From positions 47,100 through 96,744 of the forward strand of contig NZZG01000156.1 in the NCBI GenBank assembly GCA_002698575.1: 49,645 nucleotides of DNA, given 5' to 3'. Position 1 is the first letter of the stretch, and each line of letters starts with the position of its first letter. Below the pieces are notes generated by a model. It ran no database searches. It was given only the letters and a program-made list of their open reading frames with translations, and was not told where the DNA came from. The translations under genes and the position numbers were made by a program. This DNA comes from Pimelobacter sp. Lineage in GTDB: Bacteria > Actinomycetota > Actinomycetes > Propionibacteriales > Nocardioidaceae. Positions 12,971 to 19,134 of this stretch are shown here, piece after piece.

Positions 12971-12989
12971 CCTCAACCTCAGGTTGAGG
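12971..12989. promoter_or_regulatory. 19-bp palindrome, probable MerR-family operator
   Basis: CCTCAACCTCAGGTTGAGG: perfect 9-bp arms around one central base. A one-base loop cannot make a useful RNA hairpin, and there is no T-run, so a protein site is more likely than a terminator. It sits 26 nt upstream of the resR -35 and 17 nt after the DUF151 stop. Spaced dyads of this length are typical of MerR-family dimers. Confidence 0.6.
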
Positions 12990-13006
12990 TTGAGCAGGGG
13001 GACGCC

Positions 13007-13477
13007 TCAGGGCTCGGCATCGAAGTCCTCGGGGGTGACGTGGTCCAGGAACTCGCGGAACTTCTCGACCTCGTCCTCCTGCTCGGCCGGCACGGCCAGC
13101 CCGGCCTCGTCGAGCACGTCCTCGTCGCACACGATCCGGGTGCCGGTGCGCAGCGCCAGGGCGATGGAGTCCGAGGGGCGGGCGCTGACCTCGATCCCGG
13201 AGTCGAAGACCAGGAGCGCGAAGAAGACGCCGTCCTTGACGTCGGTGATGCGCACCTCGGTCAGGGGGTTCCCGGTCGCCTCGAGGACATCCTTCATCAG
13301 GTCGTGGGTCAGCGGTCGGGGCGGGACCACGCCCTGCTGGGCGAAGGCGATCGCGGTCGCCTCCACCGCACCGATCCAGATCGGCAGGTAGCGCTCCCCC
13401 GTAACCTCGCGCAGCAGCACGATGGGCTGGTTGGAAGGCATCTCGACCCTGACTCCCATGACATCGACTTCGCGCAC
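13007..13477 (-). CDS. DUF151 bifunctional nuclease family protein
   Basis: Protein of 156 aa, orthologous in sequence and position to M. tuberculosis Rv1829. Family hallmarks are LREVTGERYLPIWIGAVEA near residues 23-41, RPLTHDLMKDVLEATG near 54-69 and ARPSDSIALALRTGTRI near 99-115. The plant and Thermotoga members have been described as having DNase and RNase activity; the role in actinobacteria is not settled. It ends in an acidic tail (EQEDEVEKFREFLDHV...). The GTG at 13477 stands 6 nt after TAGGGT (13484-13489), so the message is probably leaderless and separate from the MerR gene upstream. It lies between two MerR regulators, an arrangement kept across many actinobacteria. Confidence 0.9.
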   Translation of the reverse strand: MREVDVMGVRVEMPSNQPIVLLREVTGERYLPIWIGAVEATAIAFAQQGVVPPRPLTHDLMKDVLEATGNPLTEVRITDVKDGVFFALLVFDSGIEVSARPSDSIALALRTGTRIVCDEDVLDEAGLAVPAEQEDEVEKFREFLDHVTPEDFDAEP

Positions 13478-13483
13478 AGCCTC

Positions 13484-13489
13484 ACCCTA
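13484..13489 (-). promoter_or_regulatory. -10 hexamer of a leaderless DUF151 transcript
   Basis: TAGGGT on the minus strand, 6 nt before the GTG at 13477, with no Shine-Dalgarno in between. Confidence 0.6.
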
Positions 13490-13539
13490 CCCCCGCGCCA
13501 AGTGCGGGCGGCACGGCGAGGGGGTCGCCCACCGGAGGG

Positions 13540-14298
13540 TCAGCGGCGGCGCAGGCCGGCCTTGACGAGGGTGGCGTGCAGACGCACCGACAGCGCCGCG
13601 ATCTGGCTCATCGCATCCTCGGCCCGCGCTCCCGCGGCGGCGTCGCGCCCCCGCGCCAGCGGTGCCACCACCTGCTCCACGAGCCCCACCTCGCGGTCGG
13701 CTGCCGCCCGGAAGGCCCGCAGGTGACGCGGCTCGAGACCGAAGTCCGCCAGCTCGCGTGCGGTCTGGGCGATCACCAGGGCATCGGTGTCGAAGTGCCC
13801 GGTCCCGCTGCGGGAGGTGACGAGCCCGAACTGCTCCAACGAGGCGAGCAGGTCCTCGTCGATGCCGGCGATCTTGATCAGCTCCTTGCGCGAGAGCCGC
13901 ACGTTGTCCCGCCGCGCGAAGGACTCCGGGCTCGGCAGCCCGTCGGAGCTCAGCGTGACGGTCGGCACCGTGGGCACCACGGGCTCGATCGGCGGCGGCT
14001 CGAGGCCGCGGTCCAGGGCATCGAGGTGCTCACCGATCACCCGCAGGGGCAGGTAGTGGTCACGCTGCATCGTCAGCACGTAGCGCAGCCGGTCGACGTC
14101 CCCGGTGGAGAACTTGCGGTAGCCGGCCGCGGTCCGCTCGGGCTTGATGAGTCCCTTGTCCTCGAGGAACCGGATCTTCGGGATCGTGATGGAGTCGAAG
14201 TCCGGACGCAGCAGGTCCAGGACCTGACCGATCGTGAGCAGCTCGCCCGACGGGCGTGGCTCACGTCCGTCGGCGCCTCCGGGAAGTGCGGTCGCCAT
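13540..14298 (-). CDS. ftsR: MerR-family regulator, orthologue of Rv1828/FtsR
   Basis: Protein of 252 aa. The MerR winged helix occupies about residues 20-95 (LLTIGQVLDLLRPDF, IRFLEDKGLIKPERTAAGYR, FSTGDVDRLRYVLTMQRD). A second domain, about 130-250, has a helix-turn-helix-like LSRKELIKIAGIDEDLLASL and an Ala/Arg-rich helical C-terminus. This two-domain form and the place directly after garA match Rv1828 and Corynebacterium FtsR, a regulator of ftsZ. It lacks cysteine sensor motifs. The start is 11 bp after the garA stop, so co-transcription with gcvH-garA is likely. The palindrome at 12971-12989 is a candidate target. ATG at 14298 is chosen; there is no better downstream start before the HTH. 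Confidence 0.85.
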   Translation of the reverse strand: MATALPGGADGREPRPSGELLTIGQVLDLLRPDFDSITIPKIRFLEDKGLIKPERTAAGYRKFSTGDVDRLRYVLTMQRDHYLPLRVIGEHLDALDRGLEPPPIEPVVPTVPTVTLSSDGLPSPESFARRDNVRLSRKELIKIAGIDEDLLASLEQFGLVTSRSGTGHFDTDALVIAQTARELADFGLEPRHLRAFRAAADREVGLVEQVVAPLARGRDAAAGARAEDAMSQIAALSVRLHATLVKAGLRRR

Positions 14299-14309
14299 CG
14301 CCTCGACCG

Positions 14310-14855
14310 TCAGGAGAACCGGGCGTCGTGCCCGGAGAAGAACACCAGCCGGTACTTGCCGATCTGCACCTCGTCGCTGTCCTTCAGCCGGACCGTCTCG
14401 ATCCGGTCACGGTTGACGTAGGTGCCGTTGAGACTGCCGGCATCGCTGACCGTGAAGGAGTCCCCGTCGCGTCGGAAGGTCGCGTGCTGCCGCGAGACGG
14501 TGACGTCGTCGAGGAAGATCTCGCTCTCCGGGTGGCGCCCGGCGTTGACCTCGTCGGCATCGAGCAGGAAACGACTGCCGGCGCCGGGCCCCTTCTGCAC
14601 CACCAGCAGCGCATGCCCGGCAGGCAGGGCGTCGACTGCGGCGGCGTCGACGGCGTTGAGCTGACGGTCGGAGGTCTCCACCTTGTCGGCGCCCACGCCG
14701 ATCTGGATCGTCGCGGTGGACTCCCCGGTCGGCTCGGTCGGCGCGGTGTCGGAGGTCGAGGCGAGGTCACCGACACTGACGAGCCGGGTGCCGCACTGGG
14801 CGCAGAACCGAGCGTCGTCCGGGTTCTGTCGGCCACAGGCGGTGCAGAACGGCAT
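14310..14855 (-). CDS. garA: GarA/OdhI-type FHA-domain protein with an N-terminal zinc ribbon
   Basis: Protein of 181 aa. The C-terminal FHA domain (about 75-175) is very close to GarA: AGRHPESEIFLDDVTVSR, then GSLNGTYVNRD and DEVQIGKYRLVF. GarA/OdhI inhibits 2-oxoglutarate dehydrogenase and tunes glutamate metabolism when unphosphorylated; Ser/Thr kinases switch it off by phosphorylating an ETTS-type motif that the FHA domain then binds. Here the equivalent region reads GESTATI (Glu45-Ile50), so Thr47 or Thr49 is the likely acceptor. Unlike mycobacterial GarA, residues 1-25 form a zinc ribbon (Cys4/Cys7, Cys18/Cys21). The ATG has GGAGAG 6 nt upstream. It follows gcvH, as in mycobacteria. Confidence 0.93.
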   Translation of the reverse strand: MPFCTACGRQNPDDARFCAQCGTRLVSVGDLASTSDTAPTEPTGESTATIQIGVGADKVETSDRQLNAVDAAAVDALPAGHALLVVQKGPGAGSRFLLDADEVNAGRHPESEIFLDDVTVSRQHATFRRDGDSFTVSDAGSLNGTYVNRDRIETVRLKDSDEVQIGKYRLVFFSGHDARFS

Positions 14856-14921
14856 CGGGCTCTCCAGTCACGAGATCGGGGGGTGGCAGGGTCTGCGAGG
14901 CGGCAAACCCTCACTACCGGG

Positions 14922-14931
14922 CTGAGGTTGA
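14922..14931 (-). promoter_or_regulatory. Decamer shared with the MerR-region palindrome, beside the garA promoter
   Basis: Minus-strand TCAACCTCAG is identical to ten bases of the palindrome at 12971-12989 and falls about 12-21 nt downstream of the garA -10. Only one arm is complete, so binding would be weaker. Confidence 0.3.
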
Positions 14932-14942
14932 CGGTTGTCGCG

Positions 14943-14948
14943 AACCTA
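14943..14948 (-). promoter_or_regulatory. -10 hexamer upstream of garA
   Basis: TAGGTT on the minus strand in the 114-bp gcvH-garA gap. It would give a leader of roughly 80 nt ending in the GGAGAG site of garA. Confidence 0.45.
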
Positions 14949-14969
14949 CCAGCAGCGGTGGTGCGCGGC

Positions 14970-15365
14970 TCAGCCTTCGAGCGAGGCCGTGTAGGTCTCG
15001 GCCGGCATCAGTGCCTCGACCGCCGCGCTCGGCGAGCCGTCGGAGGGAACCACCTCGAAGAGCCAGCCCGCGCCGTACGGATCGGAGTTCACCAGCTCCG
15101 GCGTCGCGTCCAGCGCCTCGTTGCGCGCCACGACCTCTCCGCTGACCGGTGCGTAGATGTCGCTGACCGACTTGGTCGACTCCAGCTCCCCGCAGGTGCT
15201 GCCGGCCTCGACCGACTCGCCCAGCTCCGGCAGGGAGACGTAGACGATGTCGCCCAGGGCGTCCTGGGCGTACTCGGTGATCCCCACGCGGACCGATCCG
15301 TCGTGCTCGCCCGGCGTACGCACCCACTCGTGCTCAGCGGTGTACTTCAGGTCCTCGGGGTACAA
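14970..15365 (-). CDS. gcvH: Glycine cleavage system H protein
   Basis: Protein of 131 aa, the usual length of the lipoyl carrier H-protein that shuttles the aminomethyl group from GcvP to GcvT. The lipoylated lysine is Lys65 in GELESTKSVSDIYAPVSGEV. Other family marks are HEWVRTPG near the N-terminus and GITEYAQDALGDIVYVSLPE. The start is a TTG at 15365 supported by a strong GGAGGA ribosome-binding site 6-7 nt upstream; no ATG or GTG fits as well. It lies upstream of garA in the same direction, and a promoter can be drawn at 15431-15458. Having the H-protein next to a regulator of 2-oxoglutarate metabolism is conserved in actinobacteria. Confidence 0.96.
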   Translation of the reverse strand: MYPEDLKYTAEHEWVRTPGEHDGSVRVGITEYAQDALGDIVYVSLPELGESVEAGSTCGELESTKSVSDIYAPVSGEVVARNEALDATPELVNSDPYGAGWLFEVVPSDGSPSAAVEALMPAETYTASLEG

Positions 15366-15430
15366 CTGCTTCCTCCATCGCCGGGGGGCTGCTCACGCAT
15401 CGAGCGAACCGGGGTGCCGCTCGCGCGGAC

Positions 15431-15458
15431 AGGCTACTTGCTGACGGCGATCCGTCAC
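15431..15458 (-). promoter_or_regulatory. Candidate promoter of gcvH
   Basis: Minus-strand GTGACG (15458-15453) and TAGCCT (15436-15431) are 16 nt apart. The hexamers overlap the very end of the upstream DUF881 gene; the leader would be about 60 nt. Confidence 0.4.
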
Positions 15459-16186
15459 GGGTCCGGGGTGGCGAACTCCGGCTGCACCAGACGGCGTACG
15501 GCGTCGATGTCCAGCGAGGCCAGCTCGGTCACCTGGACGCTCGCCCCGTCGTTGCGCAGCTGCCGCAACGGTCCCACGGGCAGCAGCATCGCGCTCGCCA
15601 GGGTGTTGGAGACCCCGATGACGTCGATGACGTACGGCGACTCGACCAGGGTGCCGTCGATCAGCAGTCCTCCCACGCCGTCCTCGAAGGAGGTCTGGGC
15701 GACCGCTCGCACCTGTCCGTTGACCTGGATCGCCTCCGCACTGTTGGAACGCAGCTCCTGGATCACGTCCAGCATCGAGGAGACCGAGACGCGGCCGGTC
15801 TGCTCGGTGATCGTCACGCGGATGCCGGGTCCGGTCACCGGGACCACACCGGCCAGGACGTTGAGGCTGTCGACCTCCTGCTGGGCCTGGTCGACGGCGG
15901 TGCTGCGCTGCCCTGCCTCGGAGCGGAGCTCGCTGCGGGCAGAGGTCAGCCGGTCGATTTCGGCCTGGGTGCGCTGCGTGGTGCCCGACAGGCCCGCCAG
16001 CACGTCGATGAGGTCCTGCTCGCGCAGTCCCGCGTAGCTCGAGGAGTCCTCGGTGGCCTGGATCTGCACGATGCCGGCGAAGCCGACCATCGCGAGCAGG
16101 ATCCCGACCACGACCTGGCTGCGCGACGGGCGCCGCAGCGCGTCCCACAGCCGCGACCGGCCGGTGGGGCGCTCCGCTTCAGGCAT
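15455..16186 (-). CDS. DUF881 membrane-anchored protein (Rv1825-like)
   Basis: Protein of 243 aa: a short basic N-terminus (to about residue 24), one membrane segment (VVVGILLAMVGFAGIVQIQA, about 25-44), a heptad-rich coiled coil (about 58-105) and a C-terminal DUF881 domain with GVVPVTGPGIRVTI and IDVIGVSNTLASAML. The bulk would face outside the membrane. Function is unknown; the family often sits next to division or wall genes (ylmC/D context) in Gram-positives. Its start overlaps the stop of the small basic protein by 8 bp, so it is coupled to it. It is the third gene of a DUF881 - small basic protein - DUF881 trio that matches Rv1823-Rv1825. Confidence 0.88.
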   Translation of the reverse strand: MPEAERPTGRSRLWDALRRPSRSQVVVGILLAMVGFAGIVQIQATEDSSSYAGLREQDLIDVLAGLSGTTQRTQAEIDRLTSARSELRSEAGQRSTAVDQAQQEVDSLNVLAGVVPVTGPGIRVTITEQTGRVSVSSMLDVIQELRSNSAEAIQVNGQVRAVAQTSFEDGVGGLLIDGTLVESPYVIDVIGVSNTLASAMLLPVGPLRQLRNDGASVQVTELASLDIDAVRRLVQPEFATPDP

Positions 16187-16511
16187 GGAAGAGATGCCGC
16201 CGGATCGCGGCGACGTTGGAGAAGATGCGGATTCCGAGCACGACGATCACTCCGGTCGACAACTGGCCACCGACCCCGAGCCGGTCCCCGAGATAGACGA
16301 TACCCGCCGCGATGAAGACGTTGCTGATGAACGAGACGACGAAGACCTTGTCGTCGAAGATGCCGTCCAGGTAGGCCCGCAGACCCCCGAAGACCGCATC
16401 GAGCGCGGCCACGACGGCGATGGGCAGGTAGGGCTCGAGGCCGAGCGGCACGTCGGGCTGGAAGACCAGCCCCAGGAGCACGCCGAGGAGCAGGCCGAGG
16501 GCGGCGATCAC
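16179..16511 (-). CDS. sbp: Small basic protein Sbp, DUF1290 (Rv1824-like)
   Basis: Protein of 110 aa with three to four hydrophobic segments: IAALGLLLGVLLGLVF at the N-terminus, LPIAVVAALDAVFGGLRAYL, VVSFISNVFIAAGIVYLG and TGVIVVLGIRIFSNVAAI. The motif VVAALDAVFGGLRA and the length identify DUF1290, called small basic protein in Bacillus. Its job is not known; neighbouring genes suggest a membrane complex with the two DUF881 proteins. The GTG at 16511 overlaps the upstream gene's stop by 4 bp (GTGA), and initiation further upstream would duplicate the DUF881 frame, so this start is well supported. Confidence 0.9.
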   Translation of the reverse strand: MIAALGLLLGVLLGLVFQPDVPLGLEPYLPIAVVAALDAVFGGLRAYLDGIFDDKVFVVSFISNVFIAAGIVYLGDRLGVGGQLSTGVIVVLGIRIFSNVAAIRRHLFHA

Positions 16512-17431
16512 GGCTCGTCCTCCTCCGGGGTGGATGTGGCGCTGGGTCGGGATGGGGGCTCGTTCTCCACCAGGACGTCGCCGACGTCCGTGGACGCCGA
16601 CAGCAGCCGGAGATAGGACTGCGGCCCGGACGGGAGTGACATCGATCCGACATTCTCCACGTCGTAGGTGAAGCCGTAGAAGTCGGCCTTGCCGACGAAC
16701 GCCAGTCCGGACGTGGTGTCGAACAGCCTGGCCGACAGCGTACGGGTGTCCCCGATCGCCTCGACGACGTACGGCGCCGCCACGCCGCGGTTGTTCACGA
16801 GGATCGCCTGACCACCGATCCTGATCGCACTCATCGCGGTCAGGCGCTGGCCGTTGACGGAGATGGCCTCGGCCCCTGCCTCCCACAGGCCGTTGACGAG
16901 CAGGGTCAGGTCGGAGTCCTGGATCTGCTGGACCTCGTCGGCGTCGGGTCGCTCCTGGACGGTGACCCGCACCCCCTCTCCGGAGACCCCGATGAAGCCG
17001 GCTCGCACCTGGAGGCGTCGGTTGCGCACCAGCGCCTCCTGCTCGGTGTCGGCGAGCTGGCCGAGGCTCGCCTCGAGCGCGAGGTTGCCGTCGCGCAGCG
17101 CGGCGACCCGCTCCTGCTGGCGCGAGAGGACCGCGCGCTCTGCCTCCAGACGGTCGATGAGCGTGGCTCGCCCGGCGTCGTCGACGTCGGCGTTCTGCGA
17201 CGTCTGCACGAACGCGGTCGAGACCAGCACACCGAAGACGGCGACGACCACGGCGGCGACCCGGTGCGGACGCCCCTTCGGGGGGCGCGGCGCTCCGGCG
17301 GCTCGTCGCTCGGCAGCGACCAGGTAGTCCTCGTCCAGCGACTGGTGGGTGATCAGGGTCAGCAGCGGAAGGTGCACCCGCTCGGGGAGCAGGTCGGTCT
17401 CCGACCGTGAGGGGACTGGCGGGGACGGCAC
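16508..17431 (-). CDS. DUF881 membrane-anchored protein (Rv1823-like)
   Basis: Protein of 307 aa, the same length as I recall for Rv1823. An N-terminal cytoplasmic part (about 1-55, with a conserved SLDEDYLVAAERRA) precedes one membrane helix (VAAVVVAVFGVLVSTAFVQ, about 58-76), a coiled coil (about 85-130) and the DUF881 domain (GVSGEGVRVTVQERPDA, then ILVNNRGVAAPYVVEAIGD). It is paralogous to the DUF881 gene two positions downstream, so the trio may build a hetero-oligomer with Sbp. The GTG at 17431 lies 4 bp after the pgsA stop with AGGTGA close upstream. The acidic tail TPEEDEP ends the protein. Confidence 0.87.
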   Translation of the reverse strand: MPSPPVPSRSETDLLPERVHLPLLTLITHQSLDEDYLVAAERRAAGAPRPPKGRPHRVAAVVVAVFGVLVSTAFVQTSQNADVDDAGRATLIDRLEAERAVLSRQQERVAALRDGNLALEASLGQLADTEQEALVRNRRLQVRAGFIGVSGEGVRVTVQERPDADEVQQIQDSDLTLLVNGLWEAGAEAISVNGQRLTAMSAIRIGGQAILVNNRGVAAPYVVEAIGDTRTLSARLFDTTSGLAFVGKADFYGFTYDVENVGSMSLPSGPQSYLRLLSASTDVGDVLVENEPPSRPSATSTPEEDEP

Positions 17432-17435
17432 CCGA

Positions 17436-18035
17436 TCACCTGCGCTCGGTGGTCGCGAGCAGACGCCGTACCTGCCAGGCGTAGAGCACGCCCGCCCACC
17501 AGTAGAGCGCGATCCCCCAGATGGCGAAGGCCCATCCGAAGACCTGGGCCAGGGTGGCGACCGTGCCCTCGCCGTCACCCAGCAGGAGCAGCGGAAAGGC
17601 GTACAGGAGGTTGAACGTGGCCGCCTTGCCGAGGAAGTGCACCGGCAGCGCGCTGTACCCCCGGGTACGCAGCAGCGGGACGAGGCCCCACATCAAGGCG
17701 TCACGCAGGGGCAGCGAGGCCGCGACCCACCACGGGATGACGTCGCGCAACGCCAGCGCGACGACGACGGCCAGGATGTAGAGGCGGTCCGCGACCGGGT
17801 CGAGGATCTGCCCGACCACCGACTGCTGGTTCAGCTTGCGGGCCAACCAGCCGTCGAGGTAGTCGGTGATGCCCGAGACGACGAGCAGGGCGAGAGCCCA
17901 CCCGTCCTCCTCGGGGCCGAGGACGAGGTACAGGAAGAGCGGCACACCCAGCAGGCGGAGCGCGCTGAGGGCGTTGGGAACGGTCCACACCAGCGTCGCC
18001 GACTGCTCGGCACCGGGCGCCACATCACCTGCCAC
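17436..18035 (-). CDS. pgsA: CDP-alcohol phosphatidyltransferase (PgsA family)
   Basis: Integral membrane enzyme of 199 aa. The CDP-alcohol motif is complete: Asp58, Asp61-Gly62, Ala65-Arg66, Gly75, Asp79 and Asp83 in DYLDGWLARK...GQILDPVADR. The family joins a CDP-activated lipid to an alcohol: glycerol-3-phosphate in PgsA, phosphatidylglycerol in cardiolipin synthase. By position it matches M. tuberculosis pgsA2 (Rv1822), whose substrate I would not assign from sequence alone. About six membrane segments are visible. The GTG at 18035 is 8 nt after TAGGGT (18044-18049), a leaderless start that makes pgsA the first gene of the DUF881 cluster. Confidence 0.88.
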   Translation of the reverse strand: MAGDVAPGAEQSATLVWTVPNALSALRLLGVPLFLYLVLGPEEDGWALALLVVSGITDYLDGWLARKLNQQSVVGQILDPVADRLYILAVVVALALRDVIPWWVAASLPLRDALMWGLVPLLRTRGYSALPVHFLGKAATFNLLYAFPLLLLGDGEGTVATLAQVFGWAFAIWGIALYWWAGVLYAWQVRRLLATTERR

Positions 18036-18043
18036 GGGAACTC

Positions 18044-18049
18044 ACCCTA
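18044..18049 (-). promoter_or_regulatory. -10 hexamer of the leaderless pgsA-DUF881 operon
   Basis: TAGGGT on the minus strand, 8 nt before the GTG at 18035, in the 49-bp gap after the upstream CBS-domain gene. Confidence 0.6.
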
Positions 18050-18084
18050 GACGTCTCGGTCGGCGGATCCGGGACCCGCACGGT

Positions 18085-19134
18085 TCACGACGTCTCGTCG
18101 AGGTGGGCGCCGTCGCGGATCTCCCCGACGAGCTCCTCGATGACGTCCTCGAGGGTGGCCAGCCCGACCGTCGCGCCGGCGGCGTCGACGACACGTGCCA
18201 TGTGCGCACCCCGGCGCTGCAGGACCTCGAGCGTCTCGTGGAGCGGAGCATCCTCGGCGACGGGTGCGAACGGTCGGATCCACTTGTCGTCGATCGGCAG
18301 TCCGCGGCGCTCCTCGTCGGGCTCGAGCACGTCCTTGATGTGGAGGTAGCCCAGGAGCTCGCCGTCCGAGGCCGCCACCGGGAAGCGGCTGAACCCGGTG
18401 GAGGCGCACAACGCCTCGACGTCCGCGGCGCTCGAGCCGCGCACGATCGTCTCGAGCGTGTCGGGGGTCAGCAGCACGAGGTCGACCGTCTTCTCGGTGA
18501 AGCCCAGGGCCCCGGCGAGGCGGTCGTACTCGTCGGCCTCCAGCAGCCCCTCGCCGCGCGACTCCTCGACCAGGGCCGCGACCTCCTCGCGGGTGTAGGT
18601 CGAGCTCACCTCGTCCTTGGGCTCGACGCGGATCAGCCGCAGGGTCGCGTTGGCGATCGCGTTGAGGGAGACGATGATCGGTCGCAGCACCGCGACCACG
18701 CCCACCAGGACGGGGGCCAGGACCAGGGCGGAACGCTCGGGTCCGGCGATGGCGATGTTCTTCGGGACCATCTCCCCCAGCACGACGTGCAACGAGACGA
18801 CGACGACCAGCGCCAGCGCGAACGCGACCGGGTGGACCAGGGCCTCGGGGATGCCCCAGCTCTCGAAGAGCGGCTCGATGAGGTGGGCCAGGGCCGGCTC
18901 GCCGACGGCACCGAGGCCGAGCGAGCAGATGGTGATCCCGAGCTGCGCCCCGGCCATCATCAAGGAGACGTTCTCCATGGCGCGCAGCGTCGTGCGCGCA
19001 GCGCGCGACCCCTGCTGGGCCCGGGGCTCGATCTGGCTGCGCCGGGCGGAGATCAGCGCGAACTCGGCCCCCACGAAGAAGGCGTTGAAGGCCAGCAGCA
19101 GGACCGCGACGAGAAGGGCGGCGTAGTCACTCAT
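18085..19134 (-). CDS. DUF21/CNNM transporter-like protein with CBS pair (no CorC domain)
   Basis: Protein of 349 aa. Residues about 1-195 form a DUF21/CNNM membrane domain with family motifs (VGAEFALISARRSQIE, VLGEMVPKNIAIAGPER). Two CBS motifs follow (about 215-335, ending ATVGLATLEDVIEELVGEIRDG). The CNNM/CorC family has been linked to magnesium export and haemolysin-like functions. This copy stops after the CBS pair and lacks the C-terminal CorC_HlyC domain that its neighbour has. It overlaps the neighbour by 8 bp, so the two are translated together and may form a heterodimer through CBS pairing, which is inference. The ATG is taken at the overlap. Confidence 0.88.
   Translation of the reverse strand: MSDYAALLVAVLLLAFNAFFVGAEFALISARRSQIEPRAQQGSRAARTTLRAMENVSLMMAGAQLGITICSLGLGAVGEPALAHLIEPLFESWGIPEALVHPVAFALALVVVVSLHVVLGEMVPKNIAIAGPERSALVLAPVLVGVVAVLRPIIVSLNAIANATLRLIRVEPKDEVSSTYTREEVAALVEESRGEGLLEADEYDRLAGALGFTEKTVDLVLLTPDTLETIVRGSSAADVEALCASTGFSRFPVAASDGELLGYLHIKDVLEPDEERRGLPIDDKWIRPFAPVAEDAPLHETLEVLQRRGAHMARVVDAAGATVGLATLEDVIEELVGEIRDGAHLDETS

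Noticed and set aside
12971..12989. The palindrome as a terminator of the DUF151 gene.
   Set aside because: A single-base centre leaves no loop and there is no T-run on either strand.
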